Counted from the stretch's first letter, positions 41,658-51,554 are shown. The stretch: DNA of 64,000 bases from Neoaquamicrobium microcysteis (GCF_008180155.1 NZ_VSZS01000068.1:186001-250000); one strand, 5' to 3'. Translations and numbers: made by a program. Notes: generated by a model from the sequence alone, not told the origin.

Positions 41658-44186
41658 ATGCTCAATCTCTCCGAATACCGCAAGCGTTCCGCCAGCCTCG
41701 CCGACTTCCTGCCCTGGGCGGCCCTAGTGGCGCCCGGCGTCGTCTTGAACAAGGACGGCAGCTTTCAACGCACCGCGCGCTTCCGCGGCCCCGACCTCGA
41801 CAGCGCCACGCCGGCCGAGCTGGTCGGCACGACCGCGCGCTTGAACAACGCCCTGCGCCGGCTCGGCTCCGGCTGGGCGATCTTCGTCGAGGCGCAGCGC
41901 AATCCGGCGACCGACTATCCCGACAGCCGGTTTCCCGACAGCGCATCCGCCTTGGTCGACATCGAGCGCCGCGAGCAGTTCGAGGACAGCGGCGTGCTGT
42001 TCGAGTCGAGCTATTTCCTCACCTTCGTCTGGCTGCCGCCGGCCGAGGAAGCCTCCCGCATGGAATCCTGGCTCTACGAGGGCCGCGAGCGCAGCGGTGT
42101 CGATCCGTGGGAACTGCTCAAGGGCTTCGTCGACCGCACCGACCGCGTGCTCAATCTGGTCGAGGGCTTTGTCCCCGAGGCCGAATGGCTCGATGACGCC
42201 GAGACGCTCACCTACCTGCATTCCTGCATTTCCACGAAGCGCCATCGCGTCCGTGTGCCCGAGACGCCGATGCACCTCGACGCGCTGCTCGCCGACCAGC
42301 CGCTCGCCGGCGGGCTGGAGCCGCGCCTGGGCGGCTTCCATCTGCGCACGCTGACCGTGATCGGCTTCCCGACGACGACATTCCCCGGAATCCTCGACGA
42401 CCTTAACAGGCTCGCCTTCCTCTATCGCTGGTCGACGCGCGCCATCATGCTCGACAAGACCGACGCGACCCGGCTGGTCACGCGCATCCGTCGCCAATGG
42501 TTCGCCAAGCGCAAGTCGATCGCGGCCATCGTCAAGGAGGTGATGACCAACGAGGCGTCGGTGCTGATGGACACCGACGCGGCCAACAAGGCGGCCGACG
42601 CGGACGCCGCACTTCAGGATCTGGGTTCCGATCAGGTCGGAGAGGCTTACGTCACCGCCACGGTGACGGTGTGGGATGCCGACCCGTCGATCGCCGACGA
42701 GAAGTTGCGCCTGATCGAGAAGGTCATCCAGTCGCGCGACTTCACCTGCATCGTCGAGGGCGTCAACGCCATCGAAGCATGGCTCGGCTCCATCCCCGGA
42801 CAGGTCTATGCCAATGTCCGCCAGCCGCCGATCTCGACGCTGAACCTTGCCCACATGATCCCGCTGTCGGCGGTGTGGGCAGGACCGGCGAAGGACGAGC
42901 ATCTCGACGCGTCGCCGCTGTTCTATGCGAAGACCGAAGGCGCGACGCCGTTCCGCTTCGCGCTCCATGTCGGTGACGTCGGCCACCTGATGCTGGTCGG
43001 GCCGACCGGCGCCGGCAAGTCGGTGCTGCTGGCACTGATGGCGCTCCAGTTCCGTCGCTATCCCGGCAGCCAGGTCTTCGTGTTCGACTTCGGCGGCTCT
43101 ATCCGCGCCGCAACGCTGGCGATGGACGGCGACTGGCAGGATCTCGGCGGCTCTTTCTCCGACGACGCCGAGTCCTCCTCGGTCTCGCTCCAGCCGCTCG
43201 CCCACATCCAGCATACGCCGGAGCGGGCATGGGCCGCCGACTGGCTGGTCGACATCCTCGCGCGCGAAGGCGTCGCCATCACGCCGGAGGTGAAGGAGCA
43301 CATCTGGACCGCGCTGACCTCGCTCGCCTCCGCGCCGCTTGAGGAACGCACCATCACCGGCCTGACCGTGCTCTTGCAATCCACTGCACTCAAGCAGGCG
43401 TTGCGGCCATACTGCATCGGCGGGGCGCATGGCCGGCTGCTCGACGCCGAGCACGAATATCTCGGCGCGGCAGAGGTGCAGGCGTTCGAGACCGAGGGGC
43501 TGGTCGGCACCAGGGCTGCGCCCGCCGTGCTCTCCTATCTGTTCCACCGGATCGAGGCCCGCTTCGACGGACGGCCGAGCCTGCTCATCATCGACGAGGG
43601 CTGGCGCGCTCTCGACGATGGCGGCTTTGCCGACAAGATCAAGGAATGGCTGAAGACGCTGCGCAAGAAGAATGTCAGCGTCGTCTTCTCCTCGCAGTCG
43701 CTCGCGGACATCGAAGCCTCGCCGATCGCGCCGGTGCTGGTCGAAAGCTGCCCGACCCGCATCTTCCTTGCCAACGAGCGCGCCATCGAGCCGCAGATCG
43801 CGACCGTCTATCGCCAGTTCGGCCTCAATGACCGCCAGATCGAGATCCTCGCCCGCGCCACGCCGAAGCGCGACTACTACTGCCAGTCCCGGCGCGGCAA
43901 CCGCCTGTTCGAGCTTGGGCTGGGCCACATCGCGCTGGCGCTCTGCGCCTCCTCCGATAAGGCCGCCCACGCGCTGATCGACGAGCTGCTGCGCGACGGC
44001 TCGCGGCCTTACTTCCTCGAAGCCTGGCTCCACGCCAACGGCCTCGCCTGGGCGGCCGAACTCGTGCCCGAGCTTTCCAACGTCATCGACCGATCCGCAG
44101 TCACCGACGCGCCGATCGCCTCGCATGATACCGGCACGGCCGGCGAGACCGATCCCGTCCACCCGTCACCCGAACAGGAGGTTTGA
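41658..44186 (+). CDS. trbE: Conjugal transfer ATPase TrbE (VirB4 family)
   Basis: The 842-residue ATPase is the largest trb component. It has the CagE/TrbE N-terminal domain and a C-terminal motor with Walker A VGPTGAGKSVLLAL and Walker B PSLLIIDEGWRAL, then VSVVFSSQSLADI. It supplies energy for pilus assembly and substrate transfer at the inner membrane. The ATG at 41658 is 7 bases after the trbD stop. Long antisense frames across this gene reflect its high GC and are not genes. Confidence 0.96.
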   Translation: MLNLSEYRKRSASLADFLPWAALVAPGVVLNKDGSFQRTARFRGPDLDSATPAELVGTTARLNNALRRLGSGWAIFVEAQRNPATDYPDSRFPDSASALVDIERREQFEDSGVLFESSYFLTFVWLPPAEEASRMESWLYEGRERSGVDPWELLKGFVDRTDRVLNLVEGFVPEAEWLDDAETLTYLHSCISTKRHRVRVPETPMHLDALLADQPLAGGLEPRLGGFHLRTLTVIGFPTTTFPGILDDLNRLAFLYRWSTRAIMLDKTDATRLVTRIRRQWFAKRKSIAAIVKEVMTNEASVLMDTDAANKAADADAALQDLGSDQVGEAYVTATVTVWDADPSIADEKLRLIEKVIQSRDFTCIVEGVNAIEAWLGSIPGQVYANVRQPPISTLNLAHMIPLSAVWAGPAKDEHLDASPLFYAKTEGATPFRFALHVGDVGHLMLVGPTGAGKSVLLALMALQFRRYPGSQVFVFDFGGSIRAATLAMDGDWQDLGGSFSDDAESSSVSLQPLAHIQHTPERAWAADWLVDILAREGVAITPEVKEHIWTALTSLASAPLEERTITGLTVLLQSTALKQALRPYCIGGAHGRLLDAEHEYLGAAEVQAFETEGLVGTRAAPAVLSYLFHRIEARFDGRPSLLIIDEGWRALDDGGFADKIKEWLKTLRKKNVSVVFSSQSLADIEASPIAPVLVESCPTRIFLANERAIEPQIATVYRQFGLNDRQIEILARATPKRDYYCQSRRGNRLFELGLGHIALALCASSDKAAHALIDELLRDGSRPYFLEAWLHANGLAWAAELVPELSNVIDRSAVTDAPIASHDTGTAGETDPVHPSPEQEV

Positions 44187-44188
44187 CC

Positions 44189-44965
44189 ATGCCACACACC
44201 ACTCGACACGCCCACCTTCGCCGCGCGCTCGCCGGCGCGATGGCGCTGTCGCTCGCCGCGCCCGCCATCGTCGCCGTCACCGTGCCCGCGCACGCGCAGT
44301 TCTTCGGCGGCCGCATCGTCTACGACCCGACCAACTACAGCCAGAATCTTCTCTCGGCCGCCCGCGCGCTGGAGCAGATCAACAATCAGGTGACGTCCCT
44401 CGCCAACGAGGCGCAGATGTTGCTCTACCAGGCGAGGAATCTCACCAGCCTGCCCACCTCCATGATCTCCGAGATCGAAGGCAATTTCTCGGAGATGAAG
44501 AGCCTGCTCGGCGAGGCGGAGCGGCTGGCCTACAGCGTGCAGGACATCGAGAGCCAGTTCTCCTCGACCTATCGCGACTTCGCCGGCGACAAGACCGGCG
44601 AGCAGCTTGTCGCCGCCGCCCGCGAGCGCTGGCAGCAGTCGCTTTCGGCCTACGAGCATTCGCTGAAGGCCGGCGCGACCGCCGTGGGCAATATCGACGG
44701 CACGCAGGCGCAGACCCGATCGCTGGTCGGCGCCAGCCAGTCGGCGGTCGGCATCCTTCAGGCGACCCAGGCAGGCAACGAGCTGCTCGCCGTGCAGGCG
44801 AGTCAGATCGCCGACCTGACCGCCATGCTGGCCGCGCAGGGTCGCGCCGAGGCGCTGGAGCAGTCCCGCCGCGCGGCTGCGCAGGAGCAGGCCCGCGAGC
44901 AGTTCGGCCGCTTCATGTCCGGCCGCGACTACAGCCCGTCCAGCGTGCGCATGTTCAACGACTGA
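44189..44965 (+). CDS. trbJ: Conjugal transfer protein TrbJ (VirB5 family)
   Basis: The 258-residue exported protein has a signal peptide ending AHAQFFGG and a long helical region (ALEQINNQVTSLANEAQMLLYQARNL), typical of TrbJ. It is a minor pilus component thought to sit at the pilus tip. ATG 44189 follows the trbE stop by two bases; a TTG at 44183 is in frame but less likely. Confidence 0.94.
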   Translation: MPHTTRHAHLRRALAGAMALSLAAPAIVAVTVPAHAQFFGGRIVYDPTNYSQNLLSAARALEQINNQVTSLANEAQMLLYQARNLTSLPTSMISEIEGNFSEMKSLLGEAERLAYSVQDIESQFSSTYRDFAGDKTGEQLVAAARERWQQSLSAYEHSLKAGATAVGNIDGTQAQTRSLVGASQSAVGILQATQAGNELLAVQASQIADLTAMLAAQGRAEALEQSRRAAAQEQAREQFGRFMSGRDYSPSSVRMFND

Positions 44966-44978
44966 GGACACGCACACG

Positions 44979-45248
44979 ATGGACCTGAAGATCGCCGCCC
45001 GGATGATCGCCGTCCTCGCCATCGGCGCAGCCATGATTGCTGCCGTCGCTGCGCTGCGCGAGGCAGGCTCGGAGGATGACGCCCCCGCCACCCGCCTCCG
45101 TGATCCGGGCGGCGAGCCCGCCAATGCCGAGCTGGTCCGCTGCCGCGACCTCGGCATGGCGGCCGCCGACGATGCCGCCTGCAAAAGAGCATGGGTCGAG
45201 AGCCGCCGCCGCTTTCTGGAATCGTCCGGGGAGCGCGTCCGGCCATGA
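44979..45248 (+). CDS. trbK: Putative entry-exclusion protein TrbK-alt
   Basis: The 89-residue protein has one N-terminal helix (MIAVLAIGAAMIAAVAALREAG) and the conserved block ELVRCRDLGMAAADDAACKRAWVESRRRFL of TrbK-alt proteins. It probably prevents redundant transfer between cells carrying the same element. It has no lipobox, unlike classical TrbK. Its TGA overlaps the trbL ATG. Confidence 0.9.
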   Translation: MDLKIAARMIAVLAIGAAMIAAVAALREAGSEDDAPATRLRDPGGEPANAELVRCRDLGMAAADDAACKRAWVESRRRFLESSGERVRP

Positions 45249-46615
45249 ACGATGTCGGCGTCATCGACCGCTTCCTCAGCGTCTTCACCAGCTACATCGA
45301 CTCCGGATTTGGCCTGCTCGGCGGCGAGGTGGCGTTCCTGACCACCACGCTGATCGTCATCGACATCACCCTTGCCGGCCTGTTCTGGGCCTGGGGCGCC
45401 GACGAGGACGTGCTTCAGCGCCTCGTGAAGAAGACCCTCTATATCGGCTTCTTCGCCTTCATCATTGGCAACTTCAACTGGCTCGCCAACATCGTCTTCG
45501 AGAGCTTCTCCGGTCTCGGCCTTCAGGCCGGCGGCGGCTCGCTCTCCGGCGCCGAGCTTCTCCAGCCCGGCCGCGTGGCACAGGTCGGCATCGACGCCGG
45601 CAATCCGATACTCGAGGCCGCCGGCGATCTCATGGGCTACCTGTCCTTCTTCGAGAACCTCGTCCAGATCGTCGTGCTGATGACAGCCTGGGCGATCGTG
45701 CTGATCGCCTTCTTCGTGCTGGCGATCCAGATCTTCGTGACCTTGATCGAGTTCAAGCTCACCACCTTGGCGGGGTTCGTCCTGCTTCCCTTCGCGTTGT
45801 TCGGCAAGACCGCCTTCCTCGCGGAAAAGGTGCTGGGCAACATCGTCGCCTCCGGCGTGAAAATCCTCGTGCTCGCCGTGATCGTCGGCATAGGCTCCGG
45901 CCTGTTCGGCGAGTTTACCTCCGGTTTCCCGCCCGAGCCGACCATCACCGACGCCATGTCGCTGGCGCTCGGCGCTCTCGCCCTGATGGGCCTGTCGATC
46001 TTCGGTCCCGGCATCGCGACCGGCCTCGTCTCCGGTGCGCCGCAGCTCGGCGCAGGCGCGGCCGTCGGCACCGGCCTGGCGGTGGCCGGTATGGGGGCGG
46101 CGGGCTATATGGGCGCGCGTGCGGCGGCCGGCGGTGGTGCTGCGGCGATCGGGGCTGGTGGGCGCATGTCGGCCGCTGCCGCACGCGGCGGCGCGCATCT
46201 CGCCGGCAGCACGTCGGCCGCCTACGGGCTGGCCGCCTCCACCTCCGGCCAGTCCGGCATGGGCGCCGTCGCCGCCGGTATCGGGGGTGTCGCCAAGGCC
46301 GGCGCGTCCGCCGCTGCTCAACCCGCCCGTCAGGCCATGTCGCGCGCGGCCGATGCCATGCGGTCCAGCTTCCGCTCCGGGCAAGCCGGCGCATGGACCG
46401 CCACCGGCGGCCAGTCACAAGTCGCCGGCATGGCGTCGGGCGCAGGCAGCGCCGCCGAAGCCGCCGCGCCTTCCGGACAGCCTGCATGGGCCGCGCGCAT
46501 GAAGCGCGGCCAGACCATCAGCCACGGAACCACCGCGGCCGCCCATGCGGTCCGCTCCGGCGATTCCGGCGGCGGTTCCATGAACGTCTCTCTCAATCAG
46601 GACGACCGCGGATGA
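45245..46615 (+). CDS. trbL: Conjugal transfer protein TrbL (VirB6 family)
   Basis: The 456-residue polytopic inner-membrane protein has several helices up to about residue 280 (VFTSYIDSGFGLLGGEVAFLTTTLIVIDITLAGLFWAW) and a Gly/Ala-rich low-complexity C-terminal third, as usual for TrbL. It forms part of the translocation channel. It overlaps trbK and trbF by 4 bases each. Confidence 0.95.
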   Translation: MNDVGVIDRFLSVFTSYIDSGFGLLGGEVAFLTTTLIVIDITLAGLFWAWGADEDVLQRLVKKTLYIGFFAFIIGNFNWLANIVFESFSGLGLQAGGGSLSGAELLQPGRVAQVGIDAGNPILEAAGDLMGYLSFFENLVQIVVLMTAWAIVLIAFFVLAIQIFVTLIEFKLTTLAGFVLLPFALFGKTAFLAEKVLGNIVASGVKILVLAVIVGIGSGLFGEFTSGFPPEPTITDAMSLALGALALMGLSIFGPGIATGLVSGAPQLGAGAAVGTGLAVAGMGAAGYMGARAAAGGGAAAIGAGGRMSAAAARGGAHLAGSTSAAYGLAASTSGQSGMGAVAAGIGGVAKAGASAAAQPARQAMSRAADAMRSSFRSGQAGAWTATGGQSQVAGMASGAGSAAEAAAPSGQPAWAARMKRGQTISHGTTAAAHAVRSGDSGGGSMNVSLNQDDRG

Positions 46616-47301
46616 ACCTCTTCAAACGACCAACCGTGCGCTATGCGCGCACGCCCGAACCCGAAACCCCATACAGACGAGCCGCTCAGGTCTGGGACGA
46701 GCGCATCGGCTCGGCCCGCGCGCAGGCCCGAAACTGGCGGCTCATGGCCTTCGGATCGCTGCTGCTCGCCGGGGGCTTTGCCGCAGCGCTCGTCTGGCAG
46801 TCGACGCGCGGGACCGTCGTGCCCTGGGTGGTGCAGATCGACCGCTTCGGCGAGGCCCAGGCGGTCGCCTCGGCCGTGGCCGACTATCGGCCGACCGATC
46901 CGCAGATCGCATGGCATCTCGGCCGCTTCATCGAGCAGGTCCGCGCGATTCCGGTCGATCCGATCATCGTGCGGCAGAACTGGCTGCGCGCCTATGAATA
47001 CACCACCGATCGCGGCGCAATCGCGCTCAACGACTATGCCAGGTCCAACGATCCGTTCGCGCGCGTCGGCCGGCAGCAGGTTGCGGTCGAGATTTCGTCC
47101 GTCATCCGCGCCTCGCCGGATTCCTTCCGCATCGCCTGGACGGAGCGCCGATACGAGAACGGCCAGCTCGCCGCCACCGAGCGCTGGACCGCGATCCTGA
47201 CCGTGGTGATCCAGCCGCCGCGCACCGCCGAACGCCTGCGGGCCAATCCGCTCGGCGTCTATGTCAACGCAATCAATTGGTCGAGGGAGATGGGATCATG
47301 A
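46612..47301 (+). CDS. trbF: Conjugal transfer protein TrbF (VirB8 family)
   Basis: The 229-residue protein has one membrane helix (MAFGSLLLAGGFAAALVWQS) and a VirB8-like periplasmic domain (TVVPWVVQIDRFGEAQAV, RQNWLRAYEYTTDRGAIALNDYAR, and the end NPLGVYVNAINWSREM). It is an assembly factor of the inner-membrane complex. It overlaps trbL and trbG by 4 bases each. Confidence 0.95.
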   Translation: MNLFKRPTVRYARTPEPETPYRRAAQVWDERIGSARAQARNWRLMAFGSLLLAGGFAAALVWQSTRGTVVPWVVQIDRFGEAQAVASAVADYRPTDPQIAWHLGRFIEQVRAIPVDPIIVRQNWLRAYEYTTDRGAIALNDYARSNDPFARVGRQQVAVEISSVIRASPDSFRIAWTERRYENGQLAATERWTAILTVVIQPPRTAERLRANPLGVYVNAINWSREMGS

Positions 47302-48338
47302 TGGGGGCCTTGAGGAGAAGGACTTCGCTGCCGCTGGTCGTGCTGGTGACGGCGACGGCGCTCGCCGGCTGCGCCAGGAAGTATATTCCGCCGGAGATCG
47401 ACTACGACGATGCCGCGCCGGCCGTGCTCACGGCCGATCCGCCCGGTCCGGTCCGCATCGTCGAGACGCCTAAGCCGCTTCCGCTTCCCGGCCAGTTGAA
47501 GCCGGTCGACGGAGCCGCGGCGAAGCCCGAGCCGGCCGATCCGCGCCAGCGTATCACCCAGGCCAACGAAGCCGCACGCATGCAGCCCGTCCGGGACGGC
47601 TTCATCAATGCCGTGCAGGTCTATCCGTATTCGGCCGGGGCGCTCTATCAGGTCTATGCCGCGCCCGGCCAGGTCACGGACATCGCGCTCCAGCACGGCG
47701 AGCAGCTCGTCGGCTCCGGCCCCGTCGCCGCAGGCGATACGGTGCGCTGGATCATCGGCGACACCGAGAGCGGCAGCGGCGATCGCCGCCAAGTCCATAT
47801 CCTCGTCAAGCCGACGCGGCCCGATCTTCAGACCAACCTCGTCATCAACACCGATCGCCGCACCTATCACCTTGAGCTGCGCTCGACACCCTCAACCTAT
47901 ATGGCGTCGGTGTCATGGCAATATCCGCAGGACCAGCTCATCGCGCTGCGCCGCCAGAACGCGAGGGCCGCCCAGGTCCAGCCCGTCGCGAGCGGCGTCG
48001 ACATCTCCAGGCTCAACTTCCGCTATGCGATCGAGGGCGACAGCGCCCCGTGGAAGCCGCTTCGCGCCTTCGACGACGGCTCCAAGGTCTATATCGAGTT
48101 CCCGTCCGGCATCGCTCAGGGCGAGATGCCGCCGCTCTTCGTCATCGGCCCGTCCGGCAACTCCGAGCTGGTCAACTACCGAGCCAACCAGAACTACTAC
48201 GTCGTCGACCGGCTGTTCGCGGCGGCCGAGCTGCGCATGGGCGACAAGGAAGCGCAGCGCCGTGTCCGCATCGTCCGCACGGACGGCAGGCCGGCGGCGC
48301 GCCGTCCGGCGATCTTCGCCAGGGGAGAAGGGCGATGA
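47298..48338 (+). CDS. trbG: Conjugal transfer protein TrbG (VirB9 family)
   Basis: The 346-residue exported protein has a lipobox-like signal (VLVTATALAGC) and the VirB9 domain: AVQVYPYSAGALYQVYAAPGQVTDIALQHGE and a C-terminal NYRANQNYYVVDRLFAAAELRMG. It is part of the outer-membrane core complex. ATG 47298 overlaps the trbF stop; a second ATG follows at 47301. Confidence 0.95.
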   Translation: MMGALRRRTSLPLVVLVTATALAGCARKYIPPEIDYDDAAPAVLTADPPGPVRIVETPKPLPLPGQLKPVDGAAAKPEPADPRQRITQANEAARMQPVRDGFINAVQVYPYSAGALYQVYAAPGQVTDIALQHGEQLVGSGPVAAGDTVRWIIGDTESGSGDRRQVHILVKPTRPDLQTNLVINTDRRTYHLELRSTPSTYMASVSWQYPQDQLIALRRQNARAAQVQPVASGVDISRLNFRYAIEGDSAPWKPLRAFDDGSKVYIEFPSGIAQGEMPPLFVIGPSGNSELVNYRANQNYYVVDRLFAAAELRMGDKEAQRRVRIVRTDGRPAARRPAIFARGEGR

Positions 48339-49558
48339 CCGACGCCCATACCTCTCCCGGCGGCGACATCCGCGCCGAGCTGCGCCTGCGGCCCGAGCCG
48401 CCGCGCGTCACCCGGCTTTCGCGCAAGGTGCTGATCGGCCTCGGCGGCGTCGCTTCCGTCGCGGTCCTCGGCGCGCTGGTCTGGGCGCTCGACACGAGCC
48501 GGCGCGGCGGACAGCAGCCTTCCGAGCTTTACAGCACCGAGAACCGCTCGACGGCGGACGGCTTGCAGAGCCTTCCCCGCGACTACACCGGCCTGCCGCG
48601 TCCTGACGTGCCGGAGCTAGGGCCGGCGCTGCCTGGCGATCTCGGCCGACCGATCCGCCGCGCGCAGGAGCAAGGAAGGCCGGTCGCGCCGCCGGCGATC
48701 CAGACCCCGCAGGCCGATCCGGAGGAGCAGCGCCGCCTCGCCGAGATCGAGGCCGCCCGCACCGCGAGGCTGTTCACCGACAGCCGCGGCGAGCGCGTGA
48801 CGGACGGCCTGTCCCTCGGCACGAGGCCCGCCGTCGATCCGATGACCGGCCTGACCCTTCCGGCCGAGCCGCCTTCGCTCGATCCCGGCTCCGCGCAGAA
48901 CATGCAGGACCGCAAGCTCGCCTTCGTGAACGCGGAGACGGACCGCCGCACCGTCAGCACCGACCGCGTGCAGGACAAGGCGTCGCCCTGGGTCGTTCAG
49001 GCCGGCGCCGTCATTCCCGCCGCTCTCATCACCGGCATCCGCTCCGATCTGCCGGGCCAGGTCACGGCACAGGTGACGGAGCATGTCTACGACAGCCCGA
49101 CCGGATCGTACCTCCTGATCCCGCAGGGTGCGCGGCTGATCGGCCAATACGACAGCCAGGTCGCCTTCGGCCAGCGCCGTGTCCTGCTGGTCTGGAACCG
49201 CATCGTCATGCCGGACGGAACCTCGATCGTGCTGGAGCGGCTGCAAGGCACGGACCCGCAGGGCTTCTCCGGCCTTGAGGATCAGGTCGACTATCATTGG
49301 GGCCAGCTCTTCCGCGCGGCCGCGCTCTCGACGCTGCTCGGCGTCGGCACGCAGCTCGCCATCGGCGACGAGAGCGAGATCGCCCGCGCCATCCGCGAGA
49401 GCGCGCAGGACACCGCTTCCGACATCGGCCAGCAGATCGTCCGCCGCCAGCTCAACATCCAGCCGACGCTCACCGTGAGGCCCGGCTTCCCGGTCCGTGT
49501 GATCGTCCAGCGCGATCTTGTGATGCAGCCCTACGGCGCGGCGAGGGAGCCGTCATGA
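48335..49558 (+). CDS. trbI: Conjugal transfer protein TrbI (VirB10 family)
   Basis: The 407-residue protein has a cytoplasmic N-terminus, one helix (VLIGLGGVASVAVLGALVWAL), a Pro-rich linker and the VirB10 barrel domain (VVQAGAVIPAALITGIRSDLPGQV, SYLLIPQGARLIGQYDSQV). It spans both membranes and couples energy to the outer core. It overlaps trbG and the DUF2274 gene by 4 bases each. Confidence 0.95.
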   Translation: MTDAHTSPGGDIRAELRLRPEPPRVTRLSRKVLIGLGGVASVAVLGALVWALDTSRRGGQQPSELYSTENRSTADGLQSLPRDYTGLPRPDVPELGPALPGDLGRPIRRAQEQGRPVAPPAIQTPQADPEEQRRLAEIEAARTARLFTDSRGERVTDGLSLGTRPAVDPMTGLTLPAEPPSLDPGSAQNMQDRKLAFVNAETDRRTVSTDRVQDKASPWVVQAGAVIPAALITGIRSDLPGQVTAQVTEHVYDSPTGSYLLIPQGARLIGQYDSQVAFGQRRVLLVWNRIVMPDGTSIVLERLQGTDPQGFSGLEDQVDYHWGQLFRAAALSTLLGVGTQLAIGDESEIARAIRESAQDTASDIGQQIVRRQLNIQPTLTVRPGFPVRVIVQRDLVMQPYGAAREPS

Positions 49559-49794
49559 CCAAGCTCAAGCTCTCCGCCATCCCCGACGACCGGCCGGTCA
49601 AGATCACCGTCGAGCTGCCGGCCGCCGTCCACCGCGATCTCGTCGCCTATGCGGAGATCCTCGCCCGCACCGCCGGCGAGACTGCCGCGCTCGATCCGGC
49701 GAAGCTGGTGGCGCCGATGCTCCAGCGCTTCATGGCCACCGACAAAGGATTCAGCAAGGCGAAGCGCACCGATCTGTCGCAGCGTTCCGCCTAG
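49555..49794 (+). CDS. DUF2274 protein at the end of the trb operon
   Basis: The 79-residue protein matches the small DUF2274 family regularly found right after trbI: KLKLSAIPDDRPVKITVELPAAVHRDLVAYAEILA, a ribbon-helix-helix-like start. A DNA-binding autoregulatory role is plausible but unproven. ATG 49555 overlaps the trbI stop. Confidence 0.88.
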   Translation: MTKLKLSAIPDDRPVKITVELPAAVHRDLVAYAEILARTAGETAALDPAKLVAPMLQRFMATDKGFSKAKRTDLSQRSA

Positions 49795-49840
49795 TGGTCT
49801 GGCTTCGGACGATACGCCATCAGTCGTCATCATGGAGCGC

Positions 49841-50989
49841 TCAGTCCTCGTTCGCGTCCGAGGAAGGTTGCATCAACGCAACGAAGTCCGACAGGCTAAC
49901 CTCCGTCACCGGGCCGGCAACCTCAAACGGGTGTTCGATCAGTCGCGGGGTCGGTATTTCATTGGCCATGACACGAACCTGAACAAGATAACTGCCCGGA
50001 CCTGATGGCAACAACGCCAGATCCTCCTCAGCGCGAATCGTCTGGCCCGGCCGTATCGTTCCCAATGCGACGTGTGCCACCGGCTCGCTGCCTCGCTCGT
50101 CAATGCTCACCCGCTGATTGGCATGCTCAAAGTTGGAGGTGATGTGGGCCAAATAGGAGGAGTCTGGCTCGTCGGGCATGTGGTCGGCGCGAAGCAGCGA
50201 CACGGATTCACCCTCCGGGCAACGGCATGTCACTTCCAGGTGCGTGTCTCCGAGCGAGTATTCAGACTGATTTTCCAACGATAATCGAGCTTGTATTACT
50301 CTTCTCCAGCTCGAATGGTAGTATGCTCCGTCTCGCCAGTAGTTTTCATTGACGCTCAGGCCAGGAACGCGAAACATGCTGCTTCGATCTGGTTCGAGAT
50401 CAGGCAAATCCTTTGGGAAAATCAGGAACTCTCTCTCAAAGGCATCCGGCAGCGGCTGGTTCTCCGGAGTCTGAAACGACAGCAAAATCTGGGCTTCAGC
50501 CCTCGCCGTATTGGCTGCTCCCATCATCGCGATCTCTCGGGGTGCAGCGATCGCAGTAGCGCTCCCCCGGCGCACATAGACCTCCTCCTTGGACAACTTG
50601 CCGTAGTTCTTCTTGAGGTAGAAAGGCCGTTGCTGTCTCGGAATAGAAATCACGGCGATATGCTTGCCATCGAACAACCGTTCCTCGTAACGGAAGTCGA
50701 GCTTGGTCTCCAGCTTCCCGTTCACGAACTCTTGGAGACGGGCATCATCAATCGCGCCCTCTGGAGCCAGTCCGACCACTTCCGCGGGATGCGGTGGCTT
50801 CTCCTTGAACCCCATCAGGATGTAGGCGGTTCCGATCCGATGCGCATTGGCCAGCGCGAGGATGTCCTTCAGAAGCTCCGACTTTTCGTCATCGGTGGCC
50901 TTGGCGAACGGATAACGCTCGGCCTTGTAGTCCAGATCGGAACCTTCGCCCTTGTAGCGCAATTCCTCAAGCAACACGTCGGTGAGCAT
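49841..50989 (-). CDS. AlbA_2/Schlafen-type putative DNA/RNA-binding protein
   Basis: The 382-residue protein starts with an AlbA_2 domain (EGSDLDYKAERYPFAKATDDEKSELLKDILALAN, YILMGFKE, VYVRRGSATAIAAPREI). The C-terminal half is beta-rich and not recognised. Domains of this type occur in regulators and in phage-defence genes. It stands alone on the minus strand between the trb operon and the toxin-antitoxin remnant, the start of a defence-like cluster. Confidence 0.8.
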   Translation of the reverse strand: MLTDVLLEELRYKGEGSDLDYKAERYPFAKATDDEKSELLKDILALANAHRIGTAYILMGFKEKPPHPAEVVGLAPEGAIDDARLQEFVNGKLETKLDFRYEERLFDGKHIAVISIPRQQRPFYLKKNYGKLSKEEVYVRRGSATAIAAPREIAMMGAANTARAEAQILLSFQTPENQPLPDAFEREFLIFPKDLPDLEPDRSSMFRVPGLSVNENYWRDGAYYHSSWRRVIQARLSLENQSEYSLGDTHLEVTCRCPEGESVSLLRADHMPDEPDSSYLAHITSNFEHANQRVSIDERGSEPVAHVALGTIRPGQTIRAEEDLALLPSGPGSYLVQVRVMANEIPTPRLIEHPFEVAGPVTEVSLSDFVALMQPSSDANED

Positions 50990-51260
50990 CTGTCGTGTCC
51001 CCTAGTTCCCAAGTGCTACCCGTCAGCGTCAGGTGCGTTGTCGCCGGCGTCGTTCCAGTTCTGCCTTGCGAGCTTGAAGAACGTCTCGCCCAAGTCAGGT
51101 TGTTAGCACGAGCAAAAGGAGCGTAGAAAGTTCGGTGGCTGCTTAGGGCTCTATCGGGAGCGCCTCCACAATAATTCCGGCCTGCGGCAGGAAAACGCCG
51201 TCCCTGCCTTCCGACCCTCTGGCATGGAGAGCGGCGATGCGCTCTATAGATCGAAATTCC

Positions 51261-51288
51261 GCACTGAAATCTGAACTGATTTCAGTGC
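51261..51288 (+). promoter_or_regulatory. Perfect palindromic operator of the antitoxin gene
   Basis: Arms GCACTGAAATC and GATTTCAGTGC (11 of 11 complementary) are separated by 6 bases and end 20 bases before the antitoxin ATG. Type II antitoxins normally repress their own promoter through such sites. Confidence 0.72.
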
Positions 51289-51308
51289 AGTCATTCGAGG
51301 GCCTGGCC

Positions 51309-51554
51309 ATGCAGCGTATCGAAGCCGAGATCGCCGTGAGTGTCTCCGACCTTAAGAAGAATCCGAGTGCCATTGTCGATGGTGCGCGCGGCAGCGCGGT
51401 CGCGATCTTCAATCGCAACCGCGTCATGGCGTATATGGTGCCAGCCGGCACCTATGAGGCGATGATGGATGCGCTCGACGACCAGGCGCTTATCGAGATC
51501 GCGAAGGCGCGGGCCGGCGAGACGGGCGTGCCGGTCAACCTCGATGACCTATAG
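51309..51554 (+). CDS. Type II antitoxin, Phd/YefM (StbD-like)
   Basis: The 81-residue protein has the Phd/YefM N-terminus (IAVSVSDLKKNPSAIVDGARGSAVAIFNRNRVMAYMVPAGTYEAMM). The frame opens further upstream, but the palindromic operator lies there, so ATG 51309 is preferred. It would neutralise a RelE/StbE-type toxin and repress its own promoter. The toxin gene directly downstream is truncated, so the antitoxin is orphaned. Confidence 0.88.
   Translation: MQRIEAEIAVSVSDLKKNPSAIVDGARGSAVAIFNRNRVMAYMVPAGTYEAMMDALDDQALIEIAKARAGETGVPVNLDDL

Noticed and set aside
41724-44162. 812-codon open frame antisense to trbE
   Set aside because: Caused by high GC and codon bias on the opposite strand; trbE has clear Walker motifs and the antisense product has no domain.
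44009-46384. 791-codon open frame antisense to trbJ, trbK and trbL
   Set aside because: Covers three well-supported overlapping trb genes and has repetitive composition; not a gene.
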